Assembly: GCA_947164155.1 (NCBI GenBank)
Contig: CAMUVS010000001.1
Coordinates: 1 to 44,498 of the forward strand
Reading direction: 5' to 3'
DNA from: an uncultured Caryophanales bacterium
GTDB taxonomy: Bacteria; Bacillota_I; Bacilli_A; RFN20; CAG-826
Length of the DNA: 44,498 nucleotides
Below, one piece after another: positions 1 to 7,038 of the stretch. Positions within the stretch are counted from its first letter, which is position 1. Every line of letters starts with the position of its first letter. The notes under the pieces are model-generated. The model did no database searches, had not been told where the DNA came from, and worked only from the letters and a program-made list of their open reading frames with translations. The position numbers were made by a program, and so were the translations under genes.

Positions 1-415
1 TCTTTAATCGTTGGAATTCCTTAATAATGTAAAGTTTCACTTCAGGAGAAATCCAGGATGCAAATTCAAGAGCGATGTCGCGATGCGCAAAAGTGCCTCC
101 TCCATATTTCCCGGATTTAGTTTTGAAACCAATTGCATTAGTACTTTTAGTCCATTTGGTTGGAGTCATTACAAAGTAATTATGCCCCGATTCATTTTTA
201 AACTGGTCGAATTCGACCATATTAAAATTTAGGTTGTTAATTCGCTCCCATATTCCTAAAAATTCTATGGTTGCTCTTAATCTCATCCAGTTCTTAATTA
301 CATCTGCAGGAAAATCTGGATTTTTAATCCTCGCAATATCAGTTAAACTAATAAAATCATCATCACCTATCCCGGTAATATCAATATCAATGTTTTTTAT
401 GGTAATTTTTTTCAT
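1..415 (-). CDS. KilA-N domain protein, C-terminus cut by window edge
   Basis: Reading the minus strand from ATG at 415 gives an open frame of 138 codons that runs off the left edge. The product starts MKKITIKNIDIDI, followed by 'FISLTDIARIKNPDFPADVI', 'NWMR', 'FLGIWERIN', 'GGGTFAHRDIALEFASWISP' and 'VKLYIIKEFQRLK'. This is the order and wording of the KilA-N DNA-binding domain found in phage and mobile-element proteins. A strong ribosome binding site (AGGAGG) lies 5 bases before the ATG. A 9-bp perfect palindrome lies just upstream (437-457), which suggests autoregulation. Only the KilA-N part is visible, so any C-terminal domain is unknown. It may belong to a prophage or island that extends left of the window. 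Confidence 0.85.
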   Translation of the reverse strand, partial: MKKITIKNIDIDITGIGDDDFISLTDIARIKNPDFPADVIKNWMRLRATIEFLGIWERINNLNFNMVEFDQFKNESGHNYFVMTPTKWTKSTNAIGFKTKSGKYGGGTFAHRDIALEFASWISPEVKLYIIKEFQRLK

Positions 416-436
416 AAAACCCTCCTATTATATATA

Positions 437-457
437 GGAAAATACTATGTATTTTCC
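437..457 (-). promoter_or_regulatory. Palindromic operator upstream of the KilA-N gene
   Basis: Perfect 9-bp inverted repeat (ggaaaatac / gtattttcc, 3-base loop), 22 bases upstream of the KilA-N start codon. TA-rich -10-like sequence (TATATATAAT on the minus strand) lies between the palindrome and the ribosome binding site. The position suits a repressor site; the binding protein is unknown, and self-binding by the KilA-N protein is only a guess. Confidence 0.45.
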
Positions 458-521
458 AGAGGGCATTTTTTTGAAAATTTGTGAAAATTTTTTTATTAAT
501 ATTTTTTAATTCAAAGAATTA

Positions 522-547
522 GTCCATATTAAAATTTTTTAATGGAC
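522..547. repeat. Imperfect inverted repeat downstream of the EamA gene
   Basis: gtccat ... atggac with A/T-rich inner arms forms an 11-bp stem with one bulged base. It lies in the 178-base gap between the KilA-N start and the EamA stop. It could end the EamA transcript, but no clean T-run follows on the minus strand, so the role is uncertain. Nothing else is evident in this gap. Confidence 0.3.
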
Positions 548-593
548 AGGAACAAACGATGGCAATCGAATAAAGTAAAAAGTTTTATTTCTA

Positions 594-1496
594 TTATATT
601 AATCCCGCTAAAGTGTTTAATATCATTCCCGAAGAAACAAGAATGATGATTAATAATAACTGCAGTTTATTTTTAGTTTTAAAGAATAACACTGTTGCCA
701 AAGACACAATAACAAAGTCTAATCCTACAATAACATTAACAATCGCCGGAATAGAGTTAGCGTAAGAGAATGCTGTATATTTTGCTACTACCGTTAAAGC
801 GTTAAATACCGCTCCAATGAAAATAAATAAAAGGACCTTCCATTTAATAGTGACCACTTCTTTAATTGATTTAGTAAATAAAGAGGTTATAAACATTACT
901 ACAAATAGAATTGAAGTTTGATGAAAAGAAACTACGTCAGAAGGTAAATCACTTAACTTTGTTTTCACAATTAATAAAACAAAGGCAAAAGCAATAACAG
1001 AGACTAACGCAAACATCACCCAAAGTAATTTCGCCTTAGGATTAATTTTTTTATTAAAAACTGTATAAATTAAAGCGGCTAATAATAAGGCTAGACCAAC
1101 GAAATATAAAGATACATTTAAAGGTTTAGCCCCATTAGTAACTAATGCGTAAGTAAAAAAAATAAATAAAGCATTCGCGAATAATAATGTTCCCGCACTA
1201 CAAAATGGAGCGAAAGCTTCTAAGTGAGATCTTTTAATTGCAAGAAAATAAAATAGCCAGTTTACCGCCATTAAAACGCCAACTAGAGAGAGCCAAAGCC
1301 ACTGTTCTTTAGACAAACTATATAAAGTAGGAACATGCCCAAGAACTAAACAAATAAAGAAGCAAGCGATAACCATAAAAAACGATTTAAGAACCGCATT
1401 AGTAATCGCTGAAGCCTTGTTAGCGCCAAGCCTATTAAAAATGGTATTGCCACTAGAGGCAAGTAAAGCTAGAAAAGCAAATAAAATATATTCCAC
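594..1496 (-). CDS. EamA/DMT-family transporter
   Basis: 300 residues, the usual length for EamA (drug/metabolite transporter) proteins, with about ten hydrophobic segments in two halves. The N-terminal half has the family-like 'WLWLSLVGVLMAVNWLFYFLAIKRSH' pattern (quoted in part: WLFYFLAIKRSH); the second half ends in a segment near 'VIVGLDFVIVSLATVLFF'. Cytoplasmic-membrane exporter or importer; the substrate cannot be read from sequence. The start is GTG at 1496, chosen because the first membrane segment begins there; there is no well-spaced ribosome binding site. A paired GTCACAA repeat (1575-1592) lies about 80 bases upstream and matches the one before the small Cys-rich peptide genes, so the transporter may be co-regulated with them. 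Confidence 0.85.
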   Translation of the reverse strand: MEYILFAFLALLASSGNTIFNRLGANKASAITNAVLKSFFMVIACFFICLVLGHVPTLYSLSKEQWLWLSLVGVLMAVNWLFYFLAIKRSHLEAFAPFCSAGTLLFANALFIFFTYALVTNGAKPLNVSLYFVGLALLLAALIYTVFNKKINPKAKLLWVMFALVSVIAFAFVLLIVKTKLSDLPSDVVSFHQTSILFVVMFITSLFTKSIKEVVTIKWKVLLFIFIGAVFNALTVVAKYTAFSYANSIPAIVNVIVGLDFVIVSLATVLFFKTKNKLQLLLIIILVSSGMILNTLAGLI

Positions 1497-1574
1497 GATT
1501 ATTAGAATACTCTTTTCTAAAGAAAAATAATAATTATATTCTACGAATTCACCGGTCTCTTTATCATATAGTTA

Positions 1575-1592
1575 GTCACAAAAATGTCACAA
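1575..1592 (-). promoter_or_regulatory. PhoB/OmpR-type direct repeat upstream of EamA gene
   Basis: Two perfect GTCACAA heptamers at 1575 and 1586, 11 bp apart. An 11-bp period is the spacing used by dimeric OmpR/PhoB-family response regulators. TATGAT- and GATAAA-like -10 elements lie 5-9 bases downstream on the minus strand. A related pair lies at 2320-2337. The regulator is not in the window. Confidence 0.4.
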
Positions 1593-1596
1593 GAAA

Positions 1597-1614
1597 AGAC
1601 CTCTAAGGAGGTCT
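1597..1614 (-). terminator. Intrinsic terminator of the Nif11-leader peptide operon
   Basis: Perfect 7-bp stem (agacctc / gaggtct) with a 4-base loop, followed on the minus strand by TTTTCTTG. It lies 64 bases past the stop of the second small peptide gene and separates that operon from the EamA promoter region. Confidence 0.8.
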
Positions 1615-1677
1615 AATCTACACTATAAAGTTATTTGTCAAATTTATGATAAGTGACTTTGGATAACACTATAGATG

Positions 1678-1947
1678 TTATAAAGACCACTCATGGCCGC
1701 AGCTATTACATTTATAAGTACTGCATCCACTTATTTGATAATCTGGCTTTTTTCTAAAATCTTTCGAACCACAATTTGGGCATTTCATGCTTGAAAAACA
1801 TCCTCCACCACTAACAGCTTCAATTTGTTCACTAGTTAATTCAACGCCTTCTTCTTTTGCGAGTTTTAATAATTCATCTTGGCTTTTACACGCTTTAGCT
1901 TTAGCGATTTGTTCTTCACTTAATCCTTTTAATAATTCTTGTTTCAT
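1678..1947 (-). CDS. Nif11-like leader peptide with zinc-ribbon-like Cys-rich tail (copy 2)
   Basis: 89 residues. Residues 1-49 match the Nif11-type leader of RiPP precursors: an amphipathic helix (ELLKGLSEEQIAKAKACKS), then 'LAKEEGVELTSEQIEAVSGG', ending in GGG at 47-49, the double-glycine site used by C39-protease exporters. The tail (residues 50-89) has six cysteines (50, 56, 59, 75, 80, 83) arranged CPNCG ... CNSCGHEW, the pattern of a small zinc ribbon rather than an ordinary lanthionine core. Ribosome binding site AAAGGAG; 29 bases after its paralogue at 1977-2276, then a terminator. No lanthionine synthetase, radical SAM enzyme or peptidase-ABC exporter is visible nearby. It may be a RiPP-like precursor with distant enzymes, or a metal-binding protein that borrows the leader. 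Confidence 0.8.
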   Translation of the reverse strand: MKQELLKGLSEEQIAKAKACKSQDELLKLAKEEGVELTSEQIEAVSGGGCFSSMKCPNCGSKDFRKKPDYQISGCSTYKCNSCGHEWSL

Positions 1948-1976
1948 ATTTAAAGTTCTCCTTTATTAATTATATA

Positions 1977-2276
1977 TTAGTGTGGTTGGTAACTATCATC
2001 TACATACCACACATAGCCACACTTTTTGCAAGTACGTTTTTCACCATCTTTTTTAGGATTGTTAGTCCCACATTTTGGGCAATCAGTTGGATTGATTTTA
2101 TCGCCAACATCTGAAACTACACTACAAACACCACCGCCACTAATGGTAGAGAGCTGTTCTTCGGTTAATTCGATCCCTTCTTCTTTTGCTAACGCTAAGA
2201 GTTCTTCATGACTTTTACATGCTTTGACTTTAGCGATTTGCTCATCGGTTAAACCTTTTAATAATTCTTTTTTCAT
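1977..2276 (-). CDS. Nif11-like leader peptide with zinc-ribbon-like Cys-rich tail (copy 1)
   Basis: 99 residues, a paralogue of the next gene (1678-1947). The leader is nearly the same (KELLKGLTDEQIAKVKACKS ... EEGIELTEEQLSTISGGG), with GGG at 47-49. The tail has five cysteines (51, 66, 69, 83, 86) as CPKCG ... CKKCGYVW, again a four-Cys zinc-ribbon pattern plus one extra Cys just after the cleavage site. The leaders are far better conserved than the tails, as is usual for RiPP precursor families. Ribosome binding site AAAGGAG. The promoter has a TAATAT -10 and a paired TCACA-type repeat in place of a -35, so expression is probably activator-dependent. Confidence 0.8.
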   Translation of the reverse strand: MKKELLKGLTDEQIAKVKACKSHEELLALAKEEGIELTEEQLSTISGGGVCSVVSDVGDKINPTDCPKCGTNNPKKDGEKRTCKKCGYVWYVDDSYQPH

Positions 2277-2302
2277 GTTCGAGGTTCTCCTTTGTTATTA
2301 AC

Positions 2303-2337
2303 ATATTAGCACAGCGTTTGTCACAAATGTGCCACAA
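2303..2337 (-). promoter_or_regulatory. Activator-type promoter of the leader-peptide operon
   Basis: On the minus strand an extended -10 (TG-C-TAATAT, 2303-2308) is preceded, 11 bases upstream, by two heptamers with an 11-bp period (GTCACAA at 2320, GCCACAA at 2331, plus-strand reading). No TTGACA-like -35 is present. This layout matches class II activation by a PhoB/OmpR-family regulator, whose box replaces the -35. The site is shared with the EamA gene (1575-1592). Confidence 0.5.
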
Positions 2338-2378
2338 AGAAATATCCACCGAACAATCACTAAGAGGTTTTTTATACT

Positions 2379-4349
2379 TTATTTTTCTAGATATCGATCA
2401 AACTCGTATTCGAATAGATACATCTGCTGGTTATTTGGACTATATCTACAAAATAAGACAAGTGGAACAAGGATGAACATCCAATAATTATTTCCTAAGC
2501 CAAGATATATAGCCCGTTGATTATACATAAACGCTAGGCTAACACTTGCTACTAAAATAATTAAGCCCGCACATATAAGATTTTGAATTAAATAATATCG
2601 ATGTCCGTGGAAGAAAAATTGTGAATTATGAACACCATATTTTCTTTCATAAAATAGTCTAATGAAAAATATGATATACATATAGAAAACACTAACGACG
2701 GAAAGAAGTAAGAATGAATTTGGAATCCAGAATTTAAGAAGGATATTTTGTTCTACTCCATATACCATCACATAACGGTTTGAGAAATAATAAATAACAA
2801 TTAGTCCCGCAAGTGGAATTAAAGAAAGCGAATGCCAAATAACTCGCCAATATTTTTTCTTCTTGGTAAGGAAAGTAGGCACAAATAGTAAGAATAGCAA
2901 AATTACATAATTAATCGCCACTACTTGGAAAACGTTACCAGGAATATATTTAAACATGATACCTGTTAAATCGTATCCCCACGCTGTAGTAATCGCTAAG
3001 AAGACTGTCTCTATTGTGGCAATAAATAAGAACATGCCAAGATTTGAAATAATCTTATGAAGTAGATCAATTGGCTTTCTAATACGGTTAACAGAGATAA
3101 TGAAATTTAAAAATACGGCACTAATCCATCCAGTTTTAAAAACTTCAAGTAAGGTAGGATTAGATAAAGCAGTAGGTGGAGTTAAGCCAATTCGTTCAGC
3201 CGCGGTAAAGGCTGCTGCAAGGATGAATAAAATTAAAGAAATTATACAAACAAGCCTTCCTAAAATAACGATAAATGTATCTGGAATACCAACCCTGATA
3301 TTCAAGTCTTCAGGTAATTGTTTATTTTCTTCGCTATCAGGTTTGACACTAATAAGACGAGGTTTAATATTAAGAATTAATAATCTTAAGAACATCGCAA
3401 AGAAAACAAAGAAGAATGTAATACCGCTAAACAAAAAGACTAATCCAATAATTTGAAAATTGAAGTTTTTAATACGGCCCTGTTCTCTAGCGGGTAGAAA
3501 TTCGCTGTGGAAATCAACTGGCTTATCTAAAAGATCACTCATTAGTTCAGAAAATGAATGATTTATTTCTGCTATACCAGTATTGATTATTTTTAAAACA
3601 AGTTCCTCATCAATAATCGGATCTTCTCCAGTAATAAATTTAAAATTGCTATATTCTGTAACATTATTTCCGTTATAGATAAATTCACATCGAAAGTGAG
3701 TGCCAAAAATCAAATCACCATATGTAAAAGAGCAAAGATAAGAACTAACTCCTAAATTAGAACCAAGTTGATATAAATATCTATCAAAAGTTAGTGATTG
3801 CTCATCAATAATGGTTTTAGAATATGTAAGGTCATTAAAATATAAAATATTATCGCTTTGATAGAAGATAAGGTTCGCACTATTGTCACTATCAGTAGTG
3901 CGATCTACATAATAATAACTCATACCAGTCAATAAATCGTGACCAGTTTTCCCTTTTTCAATTACTGCATTTCTAACTTCCTTATAAGTTTGTCCATAAT
4001 ATTCATTAGAGTTATTAACAGATTTAACAAATAAAACGGCACCTACTGCGATAAAAATAGCAAAGAAAGCGGATAAAGAGCCAAATATTATTTTTTTCTT
4101 TTTTAAATTCTTCTTTTTGCCAATAACTGCATCATTACTAGCCGCGGGATACCCATCAAGTCCTTTTAAAGAAAGTTCCACTCCATAAAAAGCATTAATC
4201 TTTTTTAGATTCTTTTTACTTGGACGAAAATAACCTTTTTCATAACAATAAAGCGATAAAGGGGAGATTTTCATCTGCTTACTTGCTTCTTTGATAGTAA
4301 GTCCTTTATCTTCTCTTAAAGAAATTAAATGGAGATTATAATTTTTCAT
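2379..4349 (-). CDS. XRE-type HTH protein with about ten membrane segments
   Basis: 656 residues. Residues 5-60 form a Cro/C1 (XRE)-type helix-turn-helix: 'LREDKGLTIKEASKQMKISP', then 'LSLYCYEKGYFRPSKKNLKKI'. A first membrane segment lies near 85-108, an outside domain of about 185 residues near 110-295, then eight or nine further membrane segments to the C-terminus. The likely role is a membrane-bound one-component regulator that senses something outside the cell; the output genes are unknown. The ATG at 4349 is firm because the HTH starts at once, yet no ribosome binding site precedes it: a TATATT -10-like element lies 8 bases before the ATG, so the message is probably leaderless. It is divergent from the lipase-like lipoprotein gene 29 bases away, a plausible target. 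Confidence 0.75.
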   Translation of the reverse strand: MKNYNLHLISLREDKGLTIKEASKQMKISPLSLYCYEKGYFRPSKKNLKKINAFYGVELSLKGLDGYPAASNDAVIGKKKNLKKKKIIFGSLSAFFAIFIAVGAVLFVKSVNNSNEYYGQTYKEVRNAVIEKGKTGHDLLTGMSYYYVDRTTDSDNSANLIFYQSDNILYFNDLTYSKTIIDEQSLTFDRYLYQLGSNLGVSSYLCSFTYGDLIFGTHFRCEFIYNGNNVTEYSNFKFITGEDPIIDEELVLKIINTGIAEINHSFSELMSDLLDKPVDFHSEFLPAREQGRIKNFNFQIIGLVFLFSGITFFFVFFAMFLRLLILNIKPRLISVKPDSEENKQLPEDLNIRVGIPDTFIVILGRLVCIISLILFILAAAFTAAERIGLTPPTALSNPTLLEVFKTGWISAVFLNFIISVNRIRKPIDLLHKIISNLGMFLFIATIETVFLAITTAWGYDLTGIMFKYIPGNVFQVVAINYVILLFLLFVPTFLTKKKKYWRVIWHSLSLIPLAGLIVIYYFSNRYVMVYGVEQNILLKFWIPNSFLLLSVVSVFYMYIIFFIRLFYERKYGVHNSQFFFHGHRYYLIQNLICAGLIILVASVSLAFMYNQRAIYLGLGNNYWMFILVPLVLFCRYSPNNQQMYLFEYEFDRYLEK

Positions 4350-4378
4350 TTGCTATAAATATAGTATGATTTATAAAA
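4350..4378. promoter_or_regulatory. 29-bp divergent promoter region with overlapping -10 elements
   Basis: The whole space between two divergent start codons. On the plus strand TATGAT (4365-4370) lies 8 bases before ATG 4379. On the minus strand TATATT lies 8 bases before ATG 4349. Neither gene has a Shine-Dalgarno sequence, and there is no room for a leader. The two transcripts would start at or next to their start codons. The -35 elements would lie inside the opposite gene and are weak (TTTTCA for the plus strand). Confidence 0.5.
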
Positions 4379-6151
4379 ATGAGAAATAAATTTTGTTTTT
4401 TACTTCTAATTCCTGTCTTACTTTCTTTAACTGGTTGCCAGAGTGGAGATATGTTAACTTTTTCATCTGGGCAATTTGTTTTTGATACGTATTATAACGA
4501 TAACTATTTCTTACTCGATAATAAAAACGTTCATGAAGAAATTGCTTTAGCTAGTCACGCGATGGCCCTTTCCACTTTTAAAATGGGAGATGACTATCAA
4601 AATAAAAATCAATATCTTAAAGAGCTTTGGGAAAAAGAAGGTTTCCATAATTTATATTTCAATGATTATTTCTATGTTAAACCAGAAACCGATAGCATCG
4701 CTTTTGGTATCGCCAGTAAAGTAGTAAAAGACTTCACCTTAATTGCAATTGCAGTACGAGGTGGATTTTATGAAGCTGAATGGACAAGTAATTTCACTCT
4801 TGGAGAAAGCGGTAATTCAAAAGGCTTTGATGAGGCTAGTGATAAAGTAGTCGCAGGTTTTGATCAATATGTCACATCAAATAATATAAATGGACACGTT
4901 AAAATATGGATATCAGGATTTTCTCGTGCGGCGATTACTTCAAATATGACCGCAGGTAAATTACTTAACCGCACAGTAGATGGAGAATATTCCACTGATA
5001 ATTATAATTATTCAGTTGATGATATATATGCATATTGTTTTGAACCTCCAATGGGAGTAGAGGCTACTTTAGAAGAAGCACGTGCTCCTTTATATCAAGG
5101 AATACATAATTTCATAAATTATAATGACCTAGTCCCACTAGTGGCGCCTTATGAATGGGGTTTTGTTAGATATGGTACAGATCATTATTATCCAGATAGA
5201 TTAAATGATATCTATTTTGATTCAAGCGAAAGAGAAAAAATGCTCTCCCTATATCACTTTACTTATGGTGCTGACAAATTCCATGACTACACAGTGGATG
5301 AATGGAGATTCTTTGATGTCGGTGTATCTGAAATTGAAACTTATATTCCAATAAAAAGCATCCATCCTTCATTAGGACGCTTCACTCGCGCTTTAGTATA
5401 CAATATGGCGCTTAACGCCTTTAGCAATCGAAATATTTATTTTAATGATATTGAAAAAGGCTTAAGAAATTTAATCGCTGCTGTATTTGGTTGTAACCCG
5501 GAAATTGAAAAGATAAATCCAGAGATTATCCTCGATATTATCTTTGAATATAGTTTCATTAGAAATATCTTCCTTGAACTTCAAGACTGTAAAAGCGTTG
5601 AATTTACTGCAGATATGCAACTATTACTTTTCCAAATCTTTGGGGCTAATAAGCAAAATATTGACGCTATTCAAGATTTATTCATGGAAGTCGCCGATTT
5701 CTTTACTTACCTTCCAGAAACTTTTAGATTTAGAAAAGATATATTAGCCCAACTTCTTTACCGCGATAACGCGATGGGTCTATTTATTGGACATCAACCA
5801 GAATTAAGCTACTGCTTCCTTTCTAGTTGTGATTCGCGCTTCCTTGGTAGTGATAAATGCAAATTTAATGATGGAACATATTATATTCTCCGTCTTAGAA
5901 AACCAACATCTTTTACTTTATATGAAGAAAACCTTAAACAAACGGTCTTTGAATATAAAAATGATCAAATGATTAGTGGCATTTTATCTGCTGAAAGATA
6001 TATAGATGGGACTATTGATATATATCTTCCAAAAAACGGAGTATATGCTTATCTTGCTGAAGCGGAAAATTTGTCATTATCAAATGTTGATCCGTTAATG
6101 GGTGAATCAATTCTTGAATCTTCTTTACCTAAAATAGGTGAAATTAAATAA
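4379..6151 (+). CDS. Lipoprotein with lipase (class 3-like) alpha/beta-hydrolase fold
   Basis: 590 residues. The signal peptide ends in the lipobox SLTGC (Cys20), so the protein is lipid-anchored on the outer face of the membrane. A hydrolase core follows: strand 'HVKIWISGFSRAA' with nucleophile elbow G180-F-S182-R-A, a candidate acid at Asp250 in 'FINYNDLVPL', and a candidate His269 in 'YGTDHYYP'. This order and the 'NDLVP' wording resemble class 3 lipases. The elbow is GxSxA rather than GxSxG. The C-terminal 300 residues are not recognised. Substrate (lipid or other ester) unknown. The start coincides with the signal peptide; there is no ribosome binding site and a -10 (TATGAT) lies 8 bases upstream, which suggests leaderless translation. 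Its divergent neighbour is a membrane-bound HTH protein that may control it. Confidence 0.7.
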   Translation: MRNKFCFLLLIPVLLSLTGCQSGDMLTFSSGQFVFDTYYNDNYFLLDNKNVHEEIALASHAMALSTFKMGDDYQNKNQYLKELWEKEGFHNLYFNDYFYVKPETDSIAFGIASKVVKDFTLIAIAVRGGFYEAEWTSNFTLGESGNSKGFDEASDKVVAGFDQYVTSNNINGHVKIWISGFSRAAITSNMTAGKLLNRTVDGEYSTDNYNYSVDDIYAYCFEPPMGVEATLEEARAPLYQGIHNFINYNDLVPLVAPYEWGFVRYGTDHYYPDRLNDIYFDSSEREKMLSLYHFTYGADKFHDYTVDEWRFFDVGVSEIETYIPIKSIHPSLGRFTRALVYNMALNAFSNRNIYFNDIEKGLRNLIAAVFGCNPEIEKINPEIILDIIFEYSFIRNIFLELQDCKSVEFTADMQLLLFQIFGANKQNIDAIQDLFMEVADFFTYLPETFRFRKDILAQLLYRDNAMGLFIGHQPELSYCFLSSCDSRFLGSDKCKFNDGTYYILRLRKPTSFTLYEENLKQTVFEYKNDQMISGILSAERYIDGTIDIYLPKNGVYAYLAEAENLSLSNVDPLMGESILESSLPKIGEIK

Positions 6152-6186
6152 TTTTATAATTATAAAAAGTACTTAGACATAATAAA

Positions 6187-6215
6187 AACGAGATAATTGT
6201 TGTTATCATCTCGTT
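6187..6215. terminator. Bidirectional terminator between lipase gene and tRNA-Ala
   Basis: Perfect 8-bp stem (aacgagat / atctcgtt) with a 13-base loop. On the minus strand the stem is followed by a T-rich run (TTTTATTATG) that would end the tRNA transcript; on the plus strand TATATTTCT follows, which would end the lipase-gene message. Confidence 0.7.
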
Positions 6216-6225
6216 ATATTTCTAA

Positions 6226-6301
6226 TGGTGGATCTGAGGAGGCTCGAACTCCCTACCTCATCGTTGCGAACGATGCGCTCTCCCAGGTGAGCTACAGACC
6301 C
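6226..6301 (-). tRNA. tRNA-Ala (anticodon CGC)
   Basis: A 76-base cloverleaf on the minus strand: acceptor stem GGGTCTG / CAGATCC with a G3:U70 wobble pair, the alanine identity element. D arm GCTC...GAGC; anticodon stem CATCG / CGATG with loop TTCGCAA, so the anticodon is CGC; T arm GGGAG / CTCCT with loop TTCGAGC. Discriminator A and an encoded CCA end. It reads GCG alanine codons. A good promoter (6326-6354) precedes it and a terminator (6187-6215) follows; it stands alone rather than in a tRNA cluster. Confidence 0.95.
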
Positions 6302-6325
6302 AAATAGGCGTGTCCAGCGAGATAT

Positions 6326-6354
6326 ATAATAATCGAATTAATACATATTTTCAA
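6326..6354 (-). promoter_or_regulatory. Sigma-70-type promoter of tRNA-Ala
   Basis: Minus-strand TTGAAA (6354-6349), 17-base spacer, TATTAT (6331-6326), 24 bases upstream of the mature tRNA 5' end. The short stretch between would be the trimmed leader. Confidence 0.7.
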
Positions 6355-6367
6355 CAAAAGAAAAGCC

Positions 6368-6388
6368 CTTAACGGAATTAACGTTAAG
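6368..6388 (-). terminator. Terminator after the DUF308-like gene
   Basis: Perfect 7-bp stem (cttaacg / cgttaag) with a 7-base loop, followed on the minus strand by GGGCTTTTCTTTTG. It lies about 30 bases past the stop at 6417 and just upstream of the tRNA promoter. Confidence 0.7.
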
Positions 6389-6416
6389 AGCGGTTCTTTA
6401 TAATAAAGAATTATAA

Positions 6417-6947
6417 TTATTTTGCTTCTTTGCCAAAGAAACCCATTAAGCAGGTATATAATCCACCAACAGCAATTAAGATGCCGAGGACGATCCAGAA
6501 TACTTCTTGGAATCCAGCAGGACCAAATAAGTAAAGAATAGCAACGGTACCAACACCAGCGCCAACAACCATTTGACCAACACCTGTGAAAACTAGTTTC
6601 TTAGCAATAAGAACATGAAGGCCTTTTAAGAGCAAAGCTGCTCCTAAGCCAACAGCAGCAAACATTGCATAGTGGAAAACTGGATAGACAGTTGCACCAC
6701 CGAGGTTTTTAGCAACAACACAAATTCCGAAGAATAAGGAAGCTAAAGCTGCAAAGGTAGTACCTAAAGGTAAAACTTTGGTTTTGACCATGGTCATACA
6801 TGCTAAGACAGATAATGCAGCACCAGAGATGATGAATAAGATACCAAATACCATATCCATAACTTCTCCGCCACCGAAGACAGCAACTAAAACACCAATA
6901 ACAATTAATAAGGCGCCTTCAATAATAGCAACTAATTTTTTATTCAT
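6417..6947 (-). CDS. Small membrane protein, HdeD/DUF308-like
   Basis: 176 residues, nearly all in about six membrane segments arranged in pairs with short Gly-rich turns ('IIEGALLIVIGVLVAVFGGG', 'VFGILFIISGAALSVLA', 'WIVLGILIAVGGLYTCLMGFF'). This repeating helix-pair pattern resembles the HdeD/DUF308 family of inner-membrane proteins, whose biochemical role is not settled. Ribosome binding site AAAGGAG 8 bases before the ATG; own terminator downstream. The neighbour at 7036-7593 looks like a distant relative. No catalytic motif is seen. Confidence 0.6.
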   Translation of the reverse strand: MNKKLVAIIEGALLIVIGVLVAVFGGGEVMDMVFGILFIISGAALSVLACMTMVKTKVLPLGTTFAALASLFFGICVVAKNLGGATVYPVFHYAMFAAVGLGAALLLKGLHVLIAKKLVFTGVGQMVVGAGVGTVAILYLFGPAGFQEVFWIVLGILIAVGGLYTCLMGFFGKEAK

Positions 6948-7021
6948 GTATAATTCTCCTTTCGCGACAAATATTATACCATTTATTTAGAAATGTAGAA
7001 TATTTTTATATCTACAAAAAA

Positions 7022-7038
7022 TAGAGGGGTCGCCTCTA
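7022..7038 (-). terminator. Terminator hairpin that contains the stop codon of the 7036-7593 gene
   Basis: 6-bp stem (tagagg / cctcta) with a 5-base loop, then TTTTTT on the minus strand. The TAG stop codon at 7036-7038 forms the first three bases of the stem, so terminating ribosomes would cover part of the hairpin. Confidence 0.65.

Noticed and set aside
11-437. Two plus-strand open frames at the left edge
   Set aside because: They are shadows of the KilA-N gene on the minus strand, which has a clear domain and ribosome binding site.
1496-1560. Leaderless start for the EamA gene
   Set aside because: A TATTCT lies 7 bases before the GTG, but a more convincing promoter with direct repeats lies about 65 bases further up, so it was not counted in the leaderless set.
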